Part shown: positions 43,027 to 54,324 of the stretch, one piece after another
How the letters are laid out: every line of letters begins with the position of its first letter
How positions within the stretch are numbered: position 1 is the first letter of the stretch
NCBI GenBank assembly: GCA_036873135.1
Contig: JAPTYO010000011.1
Location: forward strand, 11,499,747 to 11,563,746
Reading direction: 5' to 3'
DNA from: Clarkia xantiana subsp. parviflora
Taxonomy: Eukaryota; Streptophyta; Magnoliopsida; Myrtales; Onagraceae
Length of the DNA: 64,000 nucleotides
The notes under the pieces: model-generated
Told to the model about the DNA's origin: nothing
What the model saw: only the letters and a program-made list of their open reading frames with translations
Database searches by the model: none
Made by a program: the position numbers and the translations under genes

Positions 43027-44296
43027 CTCCAATAAACTTAAACTGTTGGACCTTGAACTTACGCACCGGTCAGCATTTTCCTCACCAGCCTAATAGAAGA
43101 CGTCGTTTCCACCAATGTTCCGATGAGTCAATCATCCAAACAATAAAAAACTGCTAAGAAAAGTCTCCAAAAGCGAAATTTCATATACGAGTTACAGATC
43201 TAAACCAGATCTACTCCATATATTCTTAGTTCTACCAGATATGAAAATTTACTTTACAGAAATAGTGGCCAAATCGAGCCGACCAATTTTGAAAATTCAT
43301 CGAGTGCTGTCAATACCTTGAATAGATGGATGCTGGTGGTGAGAATTCTCAGGACGGGAAGACGTAAAAGTCTTCATAACAATAAGAAAAAAAAAACACC
43401 CAAGAAAAAGGACGAAGAAGAAACTAGACAGCCGCCCCAGAACAAAAGTATAACTAATTAAAAAAAATTACTGAAAAGAGAGCGTGGTGTCGGGCGCAGG
43501 CGCCTTAAACAGCCGGGCCGATTATGGAAAATTGAAAAGTTTAGCATATAGGATATTCTTTAGAGCAAGAGCGGCGTTCTAGCTTCCAGTTAATCACATT
43601 ATAAAATTTCTTCAAATAACACCGGTGTCTGTCTGCTATTTCGTTTTGTATAAAGTTCAGTTAGAGCAATTGCGTTTTCAAGTGAAGTTGGCTAGATAAC
43701 ATATAATGATTTTACATAATTGGTATTACTTAAAGTTGATAACATTTATGTACGCTTTAAATAATATTTAAATTTAAGATAAGATATACATGAATAATAA
43801 TTGCTATCCAATAGTTTTACTTAACTATATTACTTAAATATATTTTATTATTAAACTTTCATCAACTATCAATAACCTAGTATTAATTATGAAATGAATT
43901 AATTTATGATTAAAAAATTGGTTATGTAATAATGTGACAATATAGTGTATTTCTTAAATTTAAGGAATATTTATAAAAAAAAATGTAAATCCCACATTTA
44001 ATGAATAAAAATATATTTTGTAAAACAATTGTTACAATTTTTTTAAAAAAATAAATAAATGAGGGATACAGTTATATGTAATGATGTTATATGTAAAATC
44101 ATTATGATTCTTAATTAGATACATATATAATAAATCAAGTTAATGGAAATTCAAATAAAAAATCTTGATTGATTGATTATACACGCCGTGTGATATTATA
44201 TTACTTATAAGACTTTTACCTTCACGTCATTGTATCTTTTGTAAACCTCCTCCCAAATTTGGCACGCTTGAAGAAGCTTAATAAGGGAGGGGGATG
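43027..44296. other. Intergenic AT-rich DNA, nothing identified
   Basis: Non-coding, no long frames, no recognised repeat on either strand. A short less AT-rich patch at 43480-43520 does not encode anything recognisable. Confidence 0.6.

Positions 44297-44370
<74 letters not shown>
44297..44370. repeat. (ATT)n microsatellite
   Basis: About 24 uninterrupted ATT units; continues as ATTATTATT at 45133-45142 after the inserted foldback element. Confidence 0.97.
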
Positions 44371-44371
<1 letters not shown>

Positions 44372-45132
44372 GGGTTAAAGGTCCTTTTGGTACCACATGT
44401 TTGCAAAAATTACACTGTTCATACCACTAGTATTTTTTCGTACCGAATTGGTACCATATGTTTTCAAACCTTACTGTTTTGGTACCTCCGTTAGGGTTCC
44501 GTCAAAAACGGCCGCTAAATGGCATGTGCCATGCACGTGACCAGCCCAAAACTTTCAATTTTGTTACAATTTAGTCCATCTAATACATCCCTAACTTTTA
44601 TTTTGTTCAATTTAGTCATAAAACTTCAAAATCAAACCATTTCCCCAAATTGACCTAGCCGGACCTAGCCCTAAGCTAGGTCCGGCTAGGTCAATTGGAC
44701 CTAGCCCCAATTTAACTCAATTGGGGCTAGGTCCCAATTGACCTAGTCGGACCTAGCCTAGGGCTAGGTCCGACCCTGGGTCGGGGTCGCCTGGGTCCGG
44801 CGACCATGACCCAGGGTCGGACCTAGTCCTAGGCAAAGTCCGGCTAGGTCAATTTGGGAAAATGGTTTGGTTTTGAAGTTTTAGGACTAAATTGAACAAA
44901 ATAAAAGTTAGGGATGTAATAGATGGACTAAATTGTAACAAAATTGAAAGTTTTGGGCTGGTCACGTGCATGGCACATGCCATTTAACGGCTGTTTTTGA
45001 CAGAACCCTAACGGAGGTACCAAAACAGTAAGGTTTGGAAACATTTGGTACCAATTCGGTACGAAAAAATACTAGTGGTATGAACAGTGTAATTTTTGCA
45101 AACATGTGGTACCAAAAGGACCTTCAACCCTT
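44371..45132. mobile_element. Long-inverted-repeat (foldback) element in an ATT microsatellite
   Basis: Left arm from AGGGTTAAAGGTCCTTTTGG and right arm ending CCAAAAGGACCTTCAACCCT pair over about 310 bp with few mismatches; the centre (44690-44820) is GC-rich with GACCTAGCC/GGCTAGGTC palindromes. No coding sequence. The insertion split an (ATT)n tract, so a 9-bp ATTATTATT duplication is consistent with a Mutator-like transposase but cannot be told from the microsatellite. Confidence 0.8.
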
Positions 45133-45324
45133 ATTATTATTATTATATTCATAAGTTTCTAGCACTTATTATTTTTTGGGAGGTATATAAAATTAAAATT
45201 TCAAACGTTTCAAATTGACTTTCGTTTCTTGATTAACTAAACCAATCGTGGCAAAAGAAAAAACAACTAAACTAATATTGCGGAGTTTGTGTACTCTTTC
45301 AATCACTATGATGTCATGTATCTA

Positions 45325-46451
45325 TAGGGCTGGGCATGGTTCGGTTTTTGGCCGAACCGGTTCAGAACCGAACCGGAACCAGATTTTAGGTTCAGTTGGT
45401 TTTCTATACCAGGTAAGAACCGAACCAGATTTTAGGTCCTAGAACCGAACCATAGGAGAACCGGTTTTGAACCGGTTCGAACCGGTTTTGAACCTTTTTT
45501 TCTTTTTTTTTTTACTAAAATTCAAAATATAAACCTTTTTTTTTTACTAAAATTCAAAATATACAGCCAATATAGAACTATTCCTAAGTTAAGTTTCGAG
45601 TTCAAAACTAAACTCAATTGACTATAGAACTGATATGAGCTAACATAATATATAATAACTATATATAAGTAAACAAATCTGCTACGACCACCTATATATC
45701 CAATATGAACCAAACCCAAATAGTGAAGGATCTACCCTATGGGTGTAAACGATTCAAGCTACTCGTGAGCTTCTCGAGATCGGTTTGGTCGATATTCAAA
45801 TTCGACTCGCTAAATTTCGAGTCGAGTTGAACTTTTTTTGATACCGAGTCGAGTTCGAGTTCACTTGTACTCGACTCGAGAGGCTCGCAAGCCTAATCGA
45901 GCTTTTTTGTTTTGCATATTCAAGTCGAGTTCGAGTTCGAGTTTGAGTTTTTCGAGTTTTACGTAATAATATTATATATGTATATATTGAGTCGAGGAAG
46001 AGTTTGACCTCGAGCTAAGATGCACCATTTATAATTTAATTGAATTTTTAACCTTATCGAGCCGAACTCGAACATGTCAAGTATGGCACCGAGTCGAGCT
46101 CGAGCTTGAAAAATTAAGGCTCGGTCGAGTTCGAGCTCAAGTAAACTGAGTCGAGTCGAGTCGAGCTTGTCGGATACTCGGCTTGTTTATAGCCCTTTAA
46201 TCTACCCAAAAAAAAGATGCAAGAGTGTGTTACTATTTAACAATTTAGGCTTTATGTAATAAAAGTGGTTCTGAAAAACCGGTTCAAAACCGGTTCGGAA
46301 CCTGTTTTGAACCAGTTGAAAACCGCTCCATATATTCTTTATCAAAACCGAACCATTTAAGAACCGGTTCAGTCAGAACCGGTTTGTATTGGTTCGGTTC
46401 CGGTTTGGCTCCGGTTCGGTTCGCCCGAACCGGTTTTTATGCCCAGCCCTA
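45325..46451. mobile_element. hAT-like MITE, GAACCGG-rich (1127 bp with nested element)
   Basis: TIR TAGGGCTGGGCAT and its complement ATGCCCAGCCCTA, flanked by a perfect 8-bp TSD TGTATCTA (45317-45324 and 46452-46459). Arms carry repeated GAACCGGTTC. No transposase. An inner MITE occupies 45738-46199. Confidence 0.9.
45738..46199. mobile_element. Nested hAT-like MITE, CGAGTCGAG-rich (462 bp)
   Basis: Ends TATGGGTGTAAACGA and TTTATAGCCCTTTA (imperfect TIR), flanked by a perfect 8-bp TSD ATCTACCC (45730-45737 and 46200-46207). Rich in GAGTCGAG/CTCGACTC. Non-coding. Confidence 0.87.
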
Positions 46452-46459
46452 TGTATCTA

Positions 46460-46845
46460 TTACGAAATTATGTATTAGTTAAATATCGATTAAATTATTA
46501 TAATGTATGTTTAACTACTATAATATTTGTATGATATTAGTTTTAGTTTGTATTAAGATATTCTATTAAAATGTTTTTGATGAAATATGTATTATGATAT
46601 AATAATAAAATGACTAAAATATTTAAATACCCATAAGTTCATATACAGTATTTTTTTGTTTAAAGTGTAACCCGAGGGTTGCTGGAGCCCGATCCAAAGT
46701 CTACGGGGGCCCAATCCAGAGTCGGACATTGGGTCGTCGGACTTGGAGTCGTCGTAGTCATTAACTATTAGGTAATAATATTTACTATATATAAATGCGT
46801 ATTAGCTAATACCAATAAATGTGTCATCCAAACACATTATTTACT
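46460..46845. other. Intergenic spacer
   Basis: AT-rich with a short GC-richer patch at 46670-46760; no gene or repeat recognised. Confidence 0.55.
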
Positions 46846-47075
46846 TTTTTTTGTTTCCCGTTGGATAGTTCCAGGAGAGTTCCTCATCAAGGAGGGCATC
46901 AACCGTAGCATGTTTGCTCCACGCCTACACTAATCCCCACTCACACCTGGTCAGTCCGTAGAGGATAAAATGTTGGTTATGAATATCTTTTCATTCCGAT
47001 AATCACAAGCGGAGTTTGAATCAATAATCTCTAGTTAATAAATAGAGCGTTAAACCGTTATACTATATTACATGA
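46846..47075 (-). mobile_element. tRNA-derived SINE-like sequence
   Basis: The minus strand begins with a pol III promoter-like head: A-box region TAGTATAACGGTTTAACGC and B-box-like GATTCAAACTCC about 30 bp on. It continues about 170 bp to a T run on the plus strand (46846-46853), i.e. an A tail. This layout is that of plant tRNA SINEs. No convincing TSD was found, so the exact ends are uncertain. Confidence 0.55.
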
Positions 47076-47142
47076 TTTAAACAAATTATAACTAATACAT
47101 GTACTTTGTATCATTATATATTGAATCAAACATCCTCAAAGT

Positions 47143-47444
47143 GGGAGATTCTTCTACCCTTCGAAGAGCTACGGGTACGCATGTATCAGTGGATTTTCTC
47201 CTCTTCAAGCAACTATCATTTGTCTGGGGTCATCTCTACCGTTAAGCCGATTTGGTGATTTTGTTTTTTTACTATCGTTTGCATTTCTGTTTGTTGCTCT
47301 GTTGTATTTGCTTTGTTGTTTCGTTAGTACCTACTCTACTAGTTCGGGTTTTGGGTGTTAACCAGCCCCTTAAGAGCGGGTATTCTCTATTTTGTAGTGT
47401 ATAATCGTTTTTATTTCAATAGAGTTCGGTTTTGATAAAAAAAA
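47143..47444 (+). mobile_element. Short non-LTR retroposon (5'-truncated LINE-like)
   Basis: A T-rich 3' end (TTGTTGCTCTGTTG, then TTTCAATAGAGTTCGG) closes with an A tail at 47437-47444, and the 11-bp TSD ATCCTCAAAGT is present on both sides (47132-47142, 47445-47455). The TSD and A tail show target-primed reverse transcription; the body has no ORF, as expected for a truncated LINE 3' end. Confidence 0.75.
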
Positions 47445-47455
47445 ATCCTCAAAGT

Positions 47456-47839
47456 AACCTACCTAACATCCATTGACTAACATCCATTGACTGTATATAT
47501 ATATATATATATATATCATTTTCCTGAGAACATTTAATTGTAGAACGGATTCGAATAAACTAATTTTATTGTACCTTTCAAATTTAATATTATTATATAT
47601 ATATATATAAGGACCACTTTTGCATAGTTATCAAACATTACTTAAATCGATTGATACACACAAAATAAAGTCAAATCTTCTACCAAATGAAAGTCAGGAT
47701 TAGTTTGCACGCTAATACACCTCTTCACAAGAATTGAATGAGCCCTCCCGATACTGACACGACAATAATTTGAACGTAATCAATTTCTACAAGCAAATTA
47801 CTCGAACCGATCCGAGTGATTTTTTTTTTACATACTAAG
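47456..47839. other. Intergenic spacer with small repeats
   Basis: TAACATCCATTGAC occurs twice in tandem at 47464-47492, followed by (TA)n at 47494-47516; a second TA tract is at 47593-47609. No gene. Confidence 0.6.
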
Positions 47840-48441
47840 TGTGATTGGACAAGCTCGTCGGGCCTTCCCTCGTCGGGGCTTCCGTATTAGGCGGCCTTGC
47901 ATCGAGTTGAGTTCCGATCCTCTTCGTGTTACCCTTCTTCTTGGTGTTACTGTCGATCACTTCCCGAGCCTTCGATCACTTGCAAGAAGTATTACGCCAA
48001 AGGGGGAGGGTGTGTCTCTAGCGAACCCTCCCCGATGCTAAAGTCAGAGCCGGATTCTAGAGAGATAAAGTAGAGAGAAGGCAGAGCTTGAAGGATTCAA
48101 GTCGTTAAAATGAAGAATGCCTTCTCCTATTTATAGAGTTCGGGAATTTTACAGGTGGGACCCGTGTTAAAGGGTAGTTTCGTAAATAGGTGGAAACCCG
48201 AGTGTCAGTCACCCAAGGGCCCGGGCCGGATGCATCGGCCCTGTGACGCCGGACCGGTCCGGTGTTACTGGCCAGACTAGTCCAGTACCAATGGTACGGA
48301 ATGGTCCGGTAACATGAAACCGGACTAGTCCGGTCCTGAGTTTCCGGACTAGTGTGCGAAAAATAAAGGCCTTACCGTGTTCGGGGTCAATGGGCGACCA
48401 TGTCAAGCCTTAATGAGGTCCAGTCGGGTGTATATCCATCA
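47840..48441 (-). repeat. T4 3' LTR (about 602 bp)
   Basis: Ends TATATCCATCA like T1-T3. Shares with them the TATA (48128-48135, minus), the CTAGAGAGATAAAG stretch, and the GGGGAGGG/CCCTCCCC hairpin (48003-48033). The right half has CCGGACTAGTCCGG-type palindromes (48240-48350). The left boundary TGTGATTGG is the best TG but is not confirmed by a TSD. Confidence 0.75.
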
Positions 48442-49292
48442 TTTTCCCCCGAGTCAAGCATAGGTTTACCATCTACTTAACTTTATTTATTAGAAGGATT
48501 TATACCCGATTGTATCTCGGCTTTATTTTACCTCTTTTCATGAGTTTTTCATTGTCATTGTAGGTGTCGGTGTCCGACAGTCATTCCTTCCGTGCTAGGA
48601 AGTTTGTCACTGTCGGTGTCGATATCCGACCTATATCATCATTATACTTATAGACAAAGGTTTTCATGTATGAGGTTAGTATGTAATGTCATGGATATGA
48701 TAATACGTGCTTGATAATCCAAATGAATTCTCACATATGAGTACGTGTGTATGTATGTGACAATGTAATATGAACAAGTGGATGAATGTCATGACGTATG
48801 TGTGTATGGAAATAATCATGAAGTTTTTTTTCTAACTGTTTGTCAACAGTGTTGTTGACGTGTATGTATGCTGTAATGCATAGTGATGAAAAAATTTATA
48901 AGTGTTCTGACAACACTTACTCAAGGTGCATATGAATGCATACATGATGTTCATGGAAAAAATTACTATGTGTCAATTAACACTAGTAGTGATATATATG
49001 TATGTGATCATGGTGATGTTGAAAAAATTCTAATGTTATGGAACACTATCAATGTCATGTGATGATGCATATGGGTATGACAATATCTATATGCCTTAGT
49101 AAAAAAAACATTACCAACACTATGGTTGATGGCAAATATGTAAATAATGGTCATCTTTTCTAATAGCCATTAGATTATAAAATTTTGAAATGCAGGGTGG
49201 AGATTGTATCTTCTTATTAACCCTAGGGCAATACCTTTATATAAATGTGTTTACATTTCACCACCACCATAGCCACCATTGCCTCAAATCTG
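48442..49292. other. T4 PPT and 3' UTR
   Basis: The minus strand reads CTTGACTCGGGGGAAAA before the LTR (PPT, 48442-48460). The rest is AT-rich with loosely repeated ATGTGTCAATTAACACTA/TGACAACACTTA segments (48840-49060). No gene. Confidence 0.55.

Positions 49293-49336
<44 letters not shown>
49293..49336. repeat. A44 homopolymer
   Basis: Forty-four consecutive A on the plus strand. It produces a spurious poly-lysine frame. Confidence 0.95.
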
Positions 49337-49338
<2 letters not shown>

Positions 49339-50792
49339 ACTCTTTTACCTTGCTTGGCCATCAAAAATTACCGTAGTTCGGTTTAGGAGCCCGGTTTGGT
49401 TTTGTTTTCGTCTTGGTTTGGTCGGGTAGTTCAAATTTTGGACCGAACCGAGCTAGGTGGTCCGGTCGGTTCCGGGCGAGGAACGGGGCTCGCAGCGGAG
49501 GCTTCCTCGGCAAATTTTCCGCCGCGGCGGCTCTTGGAGGGCGATTAGGCTTCAATTCCGCGGCGTGGTAGGCTCGCGGTGGTCGGGTGAGGCAGGGCGG
49601 GCTCGGGACAGCTCTCTGATGGTGGTGGTGGCCTCAATTTCCGGCCAACATTTCTCCGGTTTCCTTGGCTTGTCTTTGGCGGGTCAGATCGGCGCGACGG
49701 AGACCTAATCGAGGCCGGTGGTGGCCGGGATAGCTTCGCCTGGTCAAGGTGGCATCGGAGGCTCAACCAGCGGTGTCGGAGGGCCTCTACGGCGACGGCG
49801 CGGCGACTTCTCCGTGGCGGGTGTGATTTCCGCCAGTTCAGTCCGGTTTTGTTTAACTAGTTTGACTCTGGAAAGGTCTATTTGAACTGGTTTGGCTGAA
49901 TCGGTTCCCTGCTTGGTTACGACTTTCGAAGGTCCATTATTTTCCTTTTCGTGTCCTATTTTCAGTCATAGACTAGGCAAACACTTGCAATATATTTTCG
50001 TGTAAAAATAATTTAACATTTGCATGTAATCGGGAAGAGGTTACCTTTATTCCAATTTTTCGGAAACTTAGCTTTTTTCCCGAGTGAGGATGTCATTGCT
50101 TACATTCGGGTTTTCATTCATAGTGGTCATCATAATTGTAAAATGCAATTGATAATATAGACATATAATGATTTGCGCCCGTAGTGAGCTTATTTGTACC
50201 TTAGACTTGAGTTATTGATCTCGCGTCGATGATGTCGGTGACTATGTTTTCCTTGCCATAGAATGTTGATCATAGGGGGATACCCTTGTCATTCATCATG
50301 TATCATCATTCCGGACATGGGGTTTCTTCCCACGTGTCCTTTATGTATTACACCATAGGTGTTATAGTACCCCCGAAATAGGCTCAGTGATCATTATATG
50401 CTTAGGGGGTTACCCTTCGCATTGTCATAGTCATCGTCATTGATATGATGTCATGTTGCCCCCAAAGTAGGCGTTGTTGTCATGTTAGTCATAGTGAATT
50501 GGCCCTTGTATCCGGCGTAGGTGTCATATGGCATGTACACATTTTTATGCCTTTGAGGTAGTTATATTAATAGTCATTGACCTAGGTGGTCGTAGATATT
50601 GGTGGTTGTGAGCATAGGGCAGGGACCCTTTCATTCGTCATGCTTGATAGCTCGTATTCATCACGTTTCCCCCAAATAGGCGTAATTGTTGACATCGTCA
50701 TAGGGTGTCATCCCTTTCATTTCTTATGCTTCATGGCATGGTTCTTCATGTTGCCCCCGTAGTAGGAACTTCCATTGTCATGGTCGTAGGGT
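49337..50792. other. T4 3' UTR including a GC-rich island
   Basis: 49440-49860 is strikingly GC-rich (GCCGCGGCGG, CTACGGCGACGGCG) within AT-rich flanks. Short frames on both strands (e.g. 49766-49545 minus, proline/arginine-rich) are unrecognised and probably not genes. From 49930 to 50790 the sequence is T4-typical non-coding with repeated GTTGCCCCC-A-GTAGGCG phrases every 60-120 bp. Confidence 0.5.
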
Positions 50793-50964
50793 GTCGACGT
50801 TGATGTCGATGTAGATGTCGACGTTGATGTCGACGCAGGTGTCGTCATTGATGTCGACGTAGGTGTCGACGTTGATGTCGACGTAGGTGTCGATGTTAAT
50901 GTTGATGTAGGTGTCGATGTTGGTGTCGACGTAGGTTTCGACGTTGATGTCGACGTAGGAGTCA
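50793..50964. repeat. 24-bp tandem repeat of hexamers
   Basis: About seven units of GTCGACGTTGAT plus GTCGACGTAGGT; the hexamer period keeps frames open on both strands. Confidence 0.93.
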
Positions 50965-51262
50965 GCGTGTGATATCTATCATTTGATAACATGTACGGCA
51001 TATTTTCCTTATACTAGGCATTGTCGTGGTCATTGATATAGGTTGTCATTCTTCATGAATATCACACATTCATGGTGCGCGTCTGTTGAGTTGCCTCCGA
51101 AGTAGGCGTAATAGTCACTTGTCGTGTATAAGACTTTGGTTCGTTATAATATTAATAAGTCTTCTTATTCATGTTGCAGGCTATTTGCGCCTACTTGTTC
51201 CCCGTGGCTTTGTCTCTTAGGCGTGGATTTGAGATCGCACTCGCCATTCTTTATATATTGTT

Positions 51263-53837
51263 ATGATGCGTAAGTCTTATTCTTCTCGAAATAATAAGCT
51301 TCCTGAATTTTCTGCTCGTTATTATGTGGTGTCGGACTCTGATGAGGATTGGGAGGACTCCGTTGAGTCTGAGTCGGTATCTAGGTTATTACCAATCTCG
51401 AGTGCTGAGCATAAGGTTTTGAAGGCCTTAGGGGAGTCGTCTGATTATGATTCGTATGCAGAGTCAGCTCTCGACCCGAGGTCTCTTGAGAGATTTGCTT
51501 CTGATGAAGATTTTCGACCAGACGAGCTGGATGAACAGTATGTCGACGATGATGACGTTAAAGCACCAGTGTTGGAGGTGGTGCCCGAGTTAGAGGTGGA
51601 TCATGAGGGTTGGAAGTTTATTGGGAATCAGCTTCGGCAGAAAGATTATATTTATATTCTTACCATAGATGGTCTGAATGACACAGGTGATGCCGTCTTC
51701 CCCTTTGATCACTATCTGAAGGCTGATATGGGTGGTATTACCTTGCCCCTAATTGGTATTTCGACCCTATACATTGCACAGGTGCGCACCGACTTGCGTT
51801 TTCCTTACTGTCCGGCTCTTCTTGAGCTGTGTCGGTACTATGGGATATCTTCCTTGGACCTTGCCCCCAATGTTATTCGCTATTGGGTTGGTTTTTCGGG
51901 TATTATGCCTTCGTCAGGGTTGGACGTATTTCCTTACTCTTTTGCGATGGTTTTATCGGATTCAGTATCAGAAGCTGAACGCCATGTATGGACTCGTTGT
52001 CCGGTACCCTACTTTCTCTTTGAAGGGCGTAGAAGCTGTTTGGGACTTGAAGTTCAGATTTTTCGTGACCATTGATCGGTCGAAGTCTCACTGGAAGACG
52101 CATTACCTCTTCATTAAAGACCATCAGGTTACTTGGCCTATCACCCATTGTGGTATTAAGGACGATGTTCCCGCTCCTTCAGAATTGTCATCCTCCGATC
52201 GCTTTACTATTCGAGCCATATATACTGCTCATCGAGATCGGAGTTATGAGTCTGTACGGCTGTTTTCAGAGCAGGAGCTATGTCAAGCCAGTGTGATAGT
52301 GACTTCTCTCTTGGTATGCTATTCCTCTATTATTCTTTATGCCTTATTTTTTTTCTTCCTGTAGGGTTTTTTGCTGACAGAACCCCACGGTTGCAGACGG
52401 GTGGATCTGCCCGGAGTGGTGGTGGTAGGTTAGAGGATGCGAGGGGTCATGGCCGGGATGGAGGGGTTGCTCTCTCTCCCCCTGTTTCTAAGGTTCACAA
52501 AATTTCTAAGTCTTCGAAAGTTGTTGTTGCCTCAGGTATGTGTGTATGCTTGTTATCATTGTTATATACTCAATGATATAATTTCTCTTATCTCATCTTC
52601 CTTGTCATTTCAGGGTCTGCAACCCCTATCGACAAGTCTGTTATTACTGACAATGCTGTTATATCTTCGAAGCCGGAGAATGTTATCCCGGAGACTTGTG
52701 GCACCAAGGATTCCTCTACTCGGAAGAGAAAGGTTATTGAGCTTGAGGATGTTCCTCCAACTCCTTCATGTGACAAAGAAAATGAGGTCGATGAACCTGT
52801 GCCTATCGTTGACAAGGGCAAAGCCCATACCATTGTCCAGGAGATGACATCGAATGCTGATGTCTTGTCTGATCTTTCCGCTCTCGACCCCGTACTGAGC
52901 TTAAGAGGTACATGTCTTTTATGTTTACTCTGCTTCTTCGTATTGCATATTGCTTACTTATTGTTATGTAGGTCGCATGCGGCTTCCTATTCTTTCTCGA
53001 GAAGACTTTGTTCGCCCTTTTGAGTACGACGTCTCTGGTCCCTTGTGGGTGCCCTTTTCCTCTTCTGGTATCTATCAGCTTGATCGTTGGTCGACCCTGA
53101 CGACCCCAGAGGTTGGGGTTCGTATGATCAATGCATTTGTGCCCCCTATTGATCGGAGGCCGGTTCCTGACTCCTCTACGTCTGGGCTTGAGTTTGCTCG
53201 AGATACTCTATCCCGATGTGCCCCCGTAAGTATTCTTTTACTTAGCTCTTACTTTGTTATATCTATATTGCTTTATTTCATGCTTTTTTTTTCAGGTATT
53301 TGGAGATGTGGCAAACCTAGCATCCTCCGTGGTGCAATTGAATGAGATTGTTGACCTCCAGAAGTCTAAGCTAGAGGAAGCGGATCAGAAGGTGCGTGTG
53401 ATGCGGGATAATACTTCCACCTTTGAGTCTTCTGAATTTTTCTACCAGGGTCGCATTGCCTCCCTTGAAGATGACGTCGCTCGACTTCGCAAGGAGAAAG
53501 AGGATGAGGATAATGCTTCGTGAACCCATTTAGCCAACGAAAGGCCTCTGACGTGTCTGCTCGCCGTGCTCTTGCTCAGTACAAGGCGTCTCTCTAGTTT
53601 GAGGAGGATGCCAAGAAGAAATGTGACGACATCATTCATGATTATGGTATGAAGCTTGCTGCCAAAATTTATAGCATTGAGTCTCTTTTTGACTTCAGCA
53701 AGCTAGATGACTTTGCCGATTTTGCTTCGGCATACGTATCACAAATTTTCGGCGAGGATTCTACCCCCTCAGGTGATGATGCCGACGTCGGTTCCTCGAC
53801 TCAAGGTGATGGTGACGATGATACCACCTCTGACTGA
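51263..53837 (+). pseudogene. Spliced antisense ORF of T4 (plant 'putative gypsy type transposon' family)
   Basis: ATG at 51263; acidic, serine-rich N-terminus (SDSDEDWEDSVESES), then a conserved-looking core, RFPYCPALLELCRYYGISSLDLAPNVIRYWVGF, the pattern of the plant antisense ORF of Tat elements (Pfam-style 'putative gypsy type transposon'). Four GT-AG introns fit frame and consensus: 52291-52364, 52536-52613, 52908-52971, 53226-53295. Exon 3 has STRKRKVIELEDV. Exon 5 has a heptad-like coiled coil (VVQLNEIVDLQKSKLEEADQ). The C-terminus is acidic (DDADVGSSTQGDGDDD). Damage: a frameshift near 51970 in exon 1, TGA at 53521 and TAG at about 53597. It is transcribed, if at all, against the retroelement. 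Function unknown. Confidence 0.7.
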
Positions 53838-54324
53838 TTATCTTTACTTGTCTATCATGATTGTAAATAGTTGCTTTCGTATCATCATGCTTGAAGTGTT
53901 CTTTTTGTAGAAACACGTATTTTGGGATTTAGGCGTGTATGCCATCCATCTATCTTTTACTTTGAACATGTTCGAAAAACATATATATTTGCATTGTGGT
54001 TGTATGAATGTGAGTAGTATTTCATACCCTTGTTTTCATGTTTGTCCCATTTATTTGGGTCATGGTTGCTTTGTTGTGTGTGTTTGCAATACTTGTCATA
54101 TCCTCTTGTACTTGAGGTCTTTGATGCCGTGTCGATCTTATGCCGGTCTTGGCTTGTTAACATGTATGTGTCATAGACTTGTTGTTCCTTCCTCCTTCAG
54201 TCGAGGTGTTGTCGTGTATGGCCTGCCGGTTGTATGCCGGTGTTGGCGTTCATTACATTCATCGTCAATGGTACGTAGGTGTTATACGTATATGTGCCCC
54301 TCTTGGGTGTTCATTACGTTTATT
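53838..54324. other. T4 spacer downstream of the antisense gene
   Basis: Non-coding; contains TATGCCGGTCTTGG/TATGCCGGTGTTGG pairs (54142, 54232). No polyadenylation signal could be fixed. Confidence 0.5.

Noticed and set aside
42467..43034. 8-bp TSD for the hAT-like MITE at 42475-43026
   Set aside because: The flanks read TAGGTCTG and CTCCAATA, which do not match.
44205..44494. Poly-Leu and poly-Ile frames
   Set aside because: Translation of the (ATT)n microsatellite.
46460..46845. Host gene or exon between the MITEs and the SINE-like copy
   Set aside because: No frame of useful length, no splice-consistent coding blocks, and composition is AT-rich intergenic.
47010..47075. tRNA gene on the minus strand
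   Set aside because: A- and B-box-like motifs are present but no cloverleaf or acceptor stem can be drawn; better explained as a SINE head.
49545..49766. Pro/Arg-rich minus-strand frame in the GC-rich island
   Set aside because: No recognisable domain, open only because of base composition; kept as an unexplained island, not as a gene.
50717..51001. Thr/Ser/Pro-rich 94-codon frame (minus)
   Set aside because: Generated by the GTCGAC/GTTGAT hexamer repeat.
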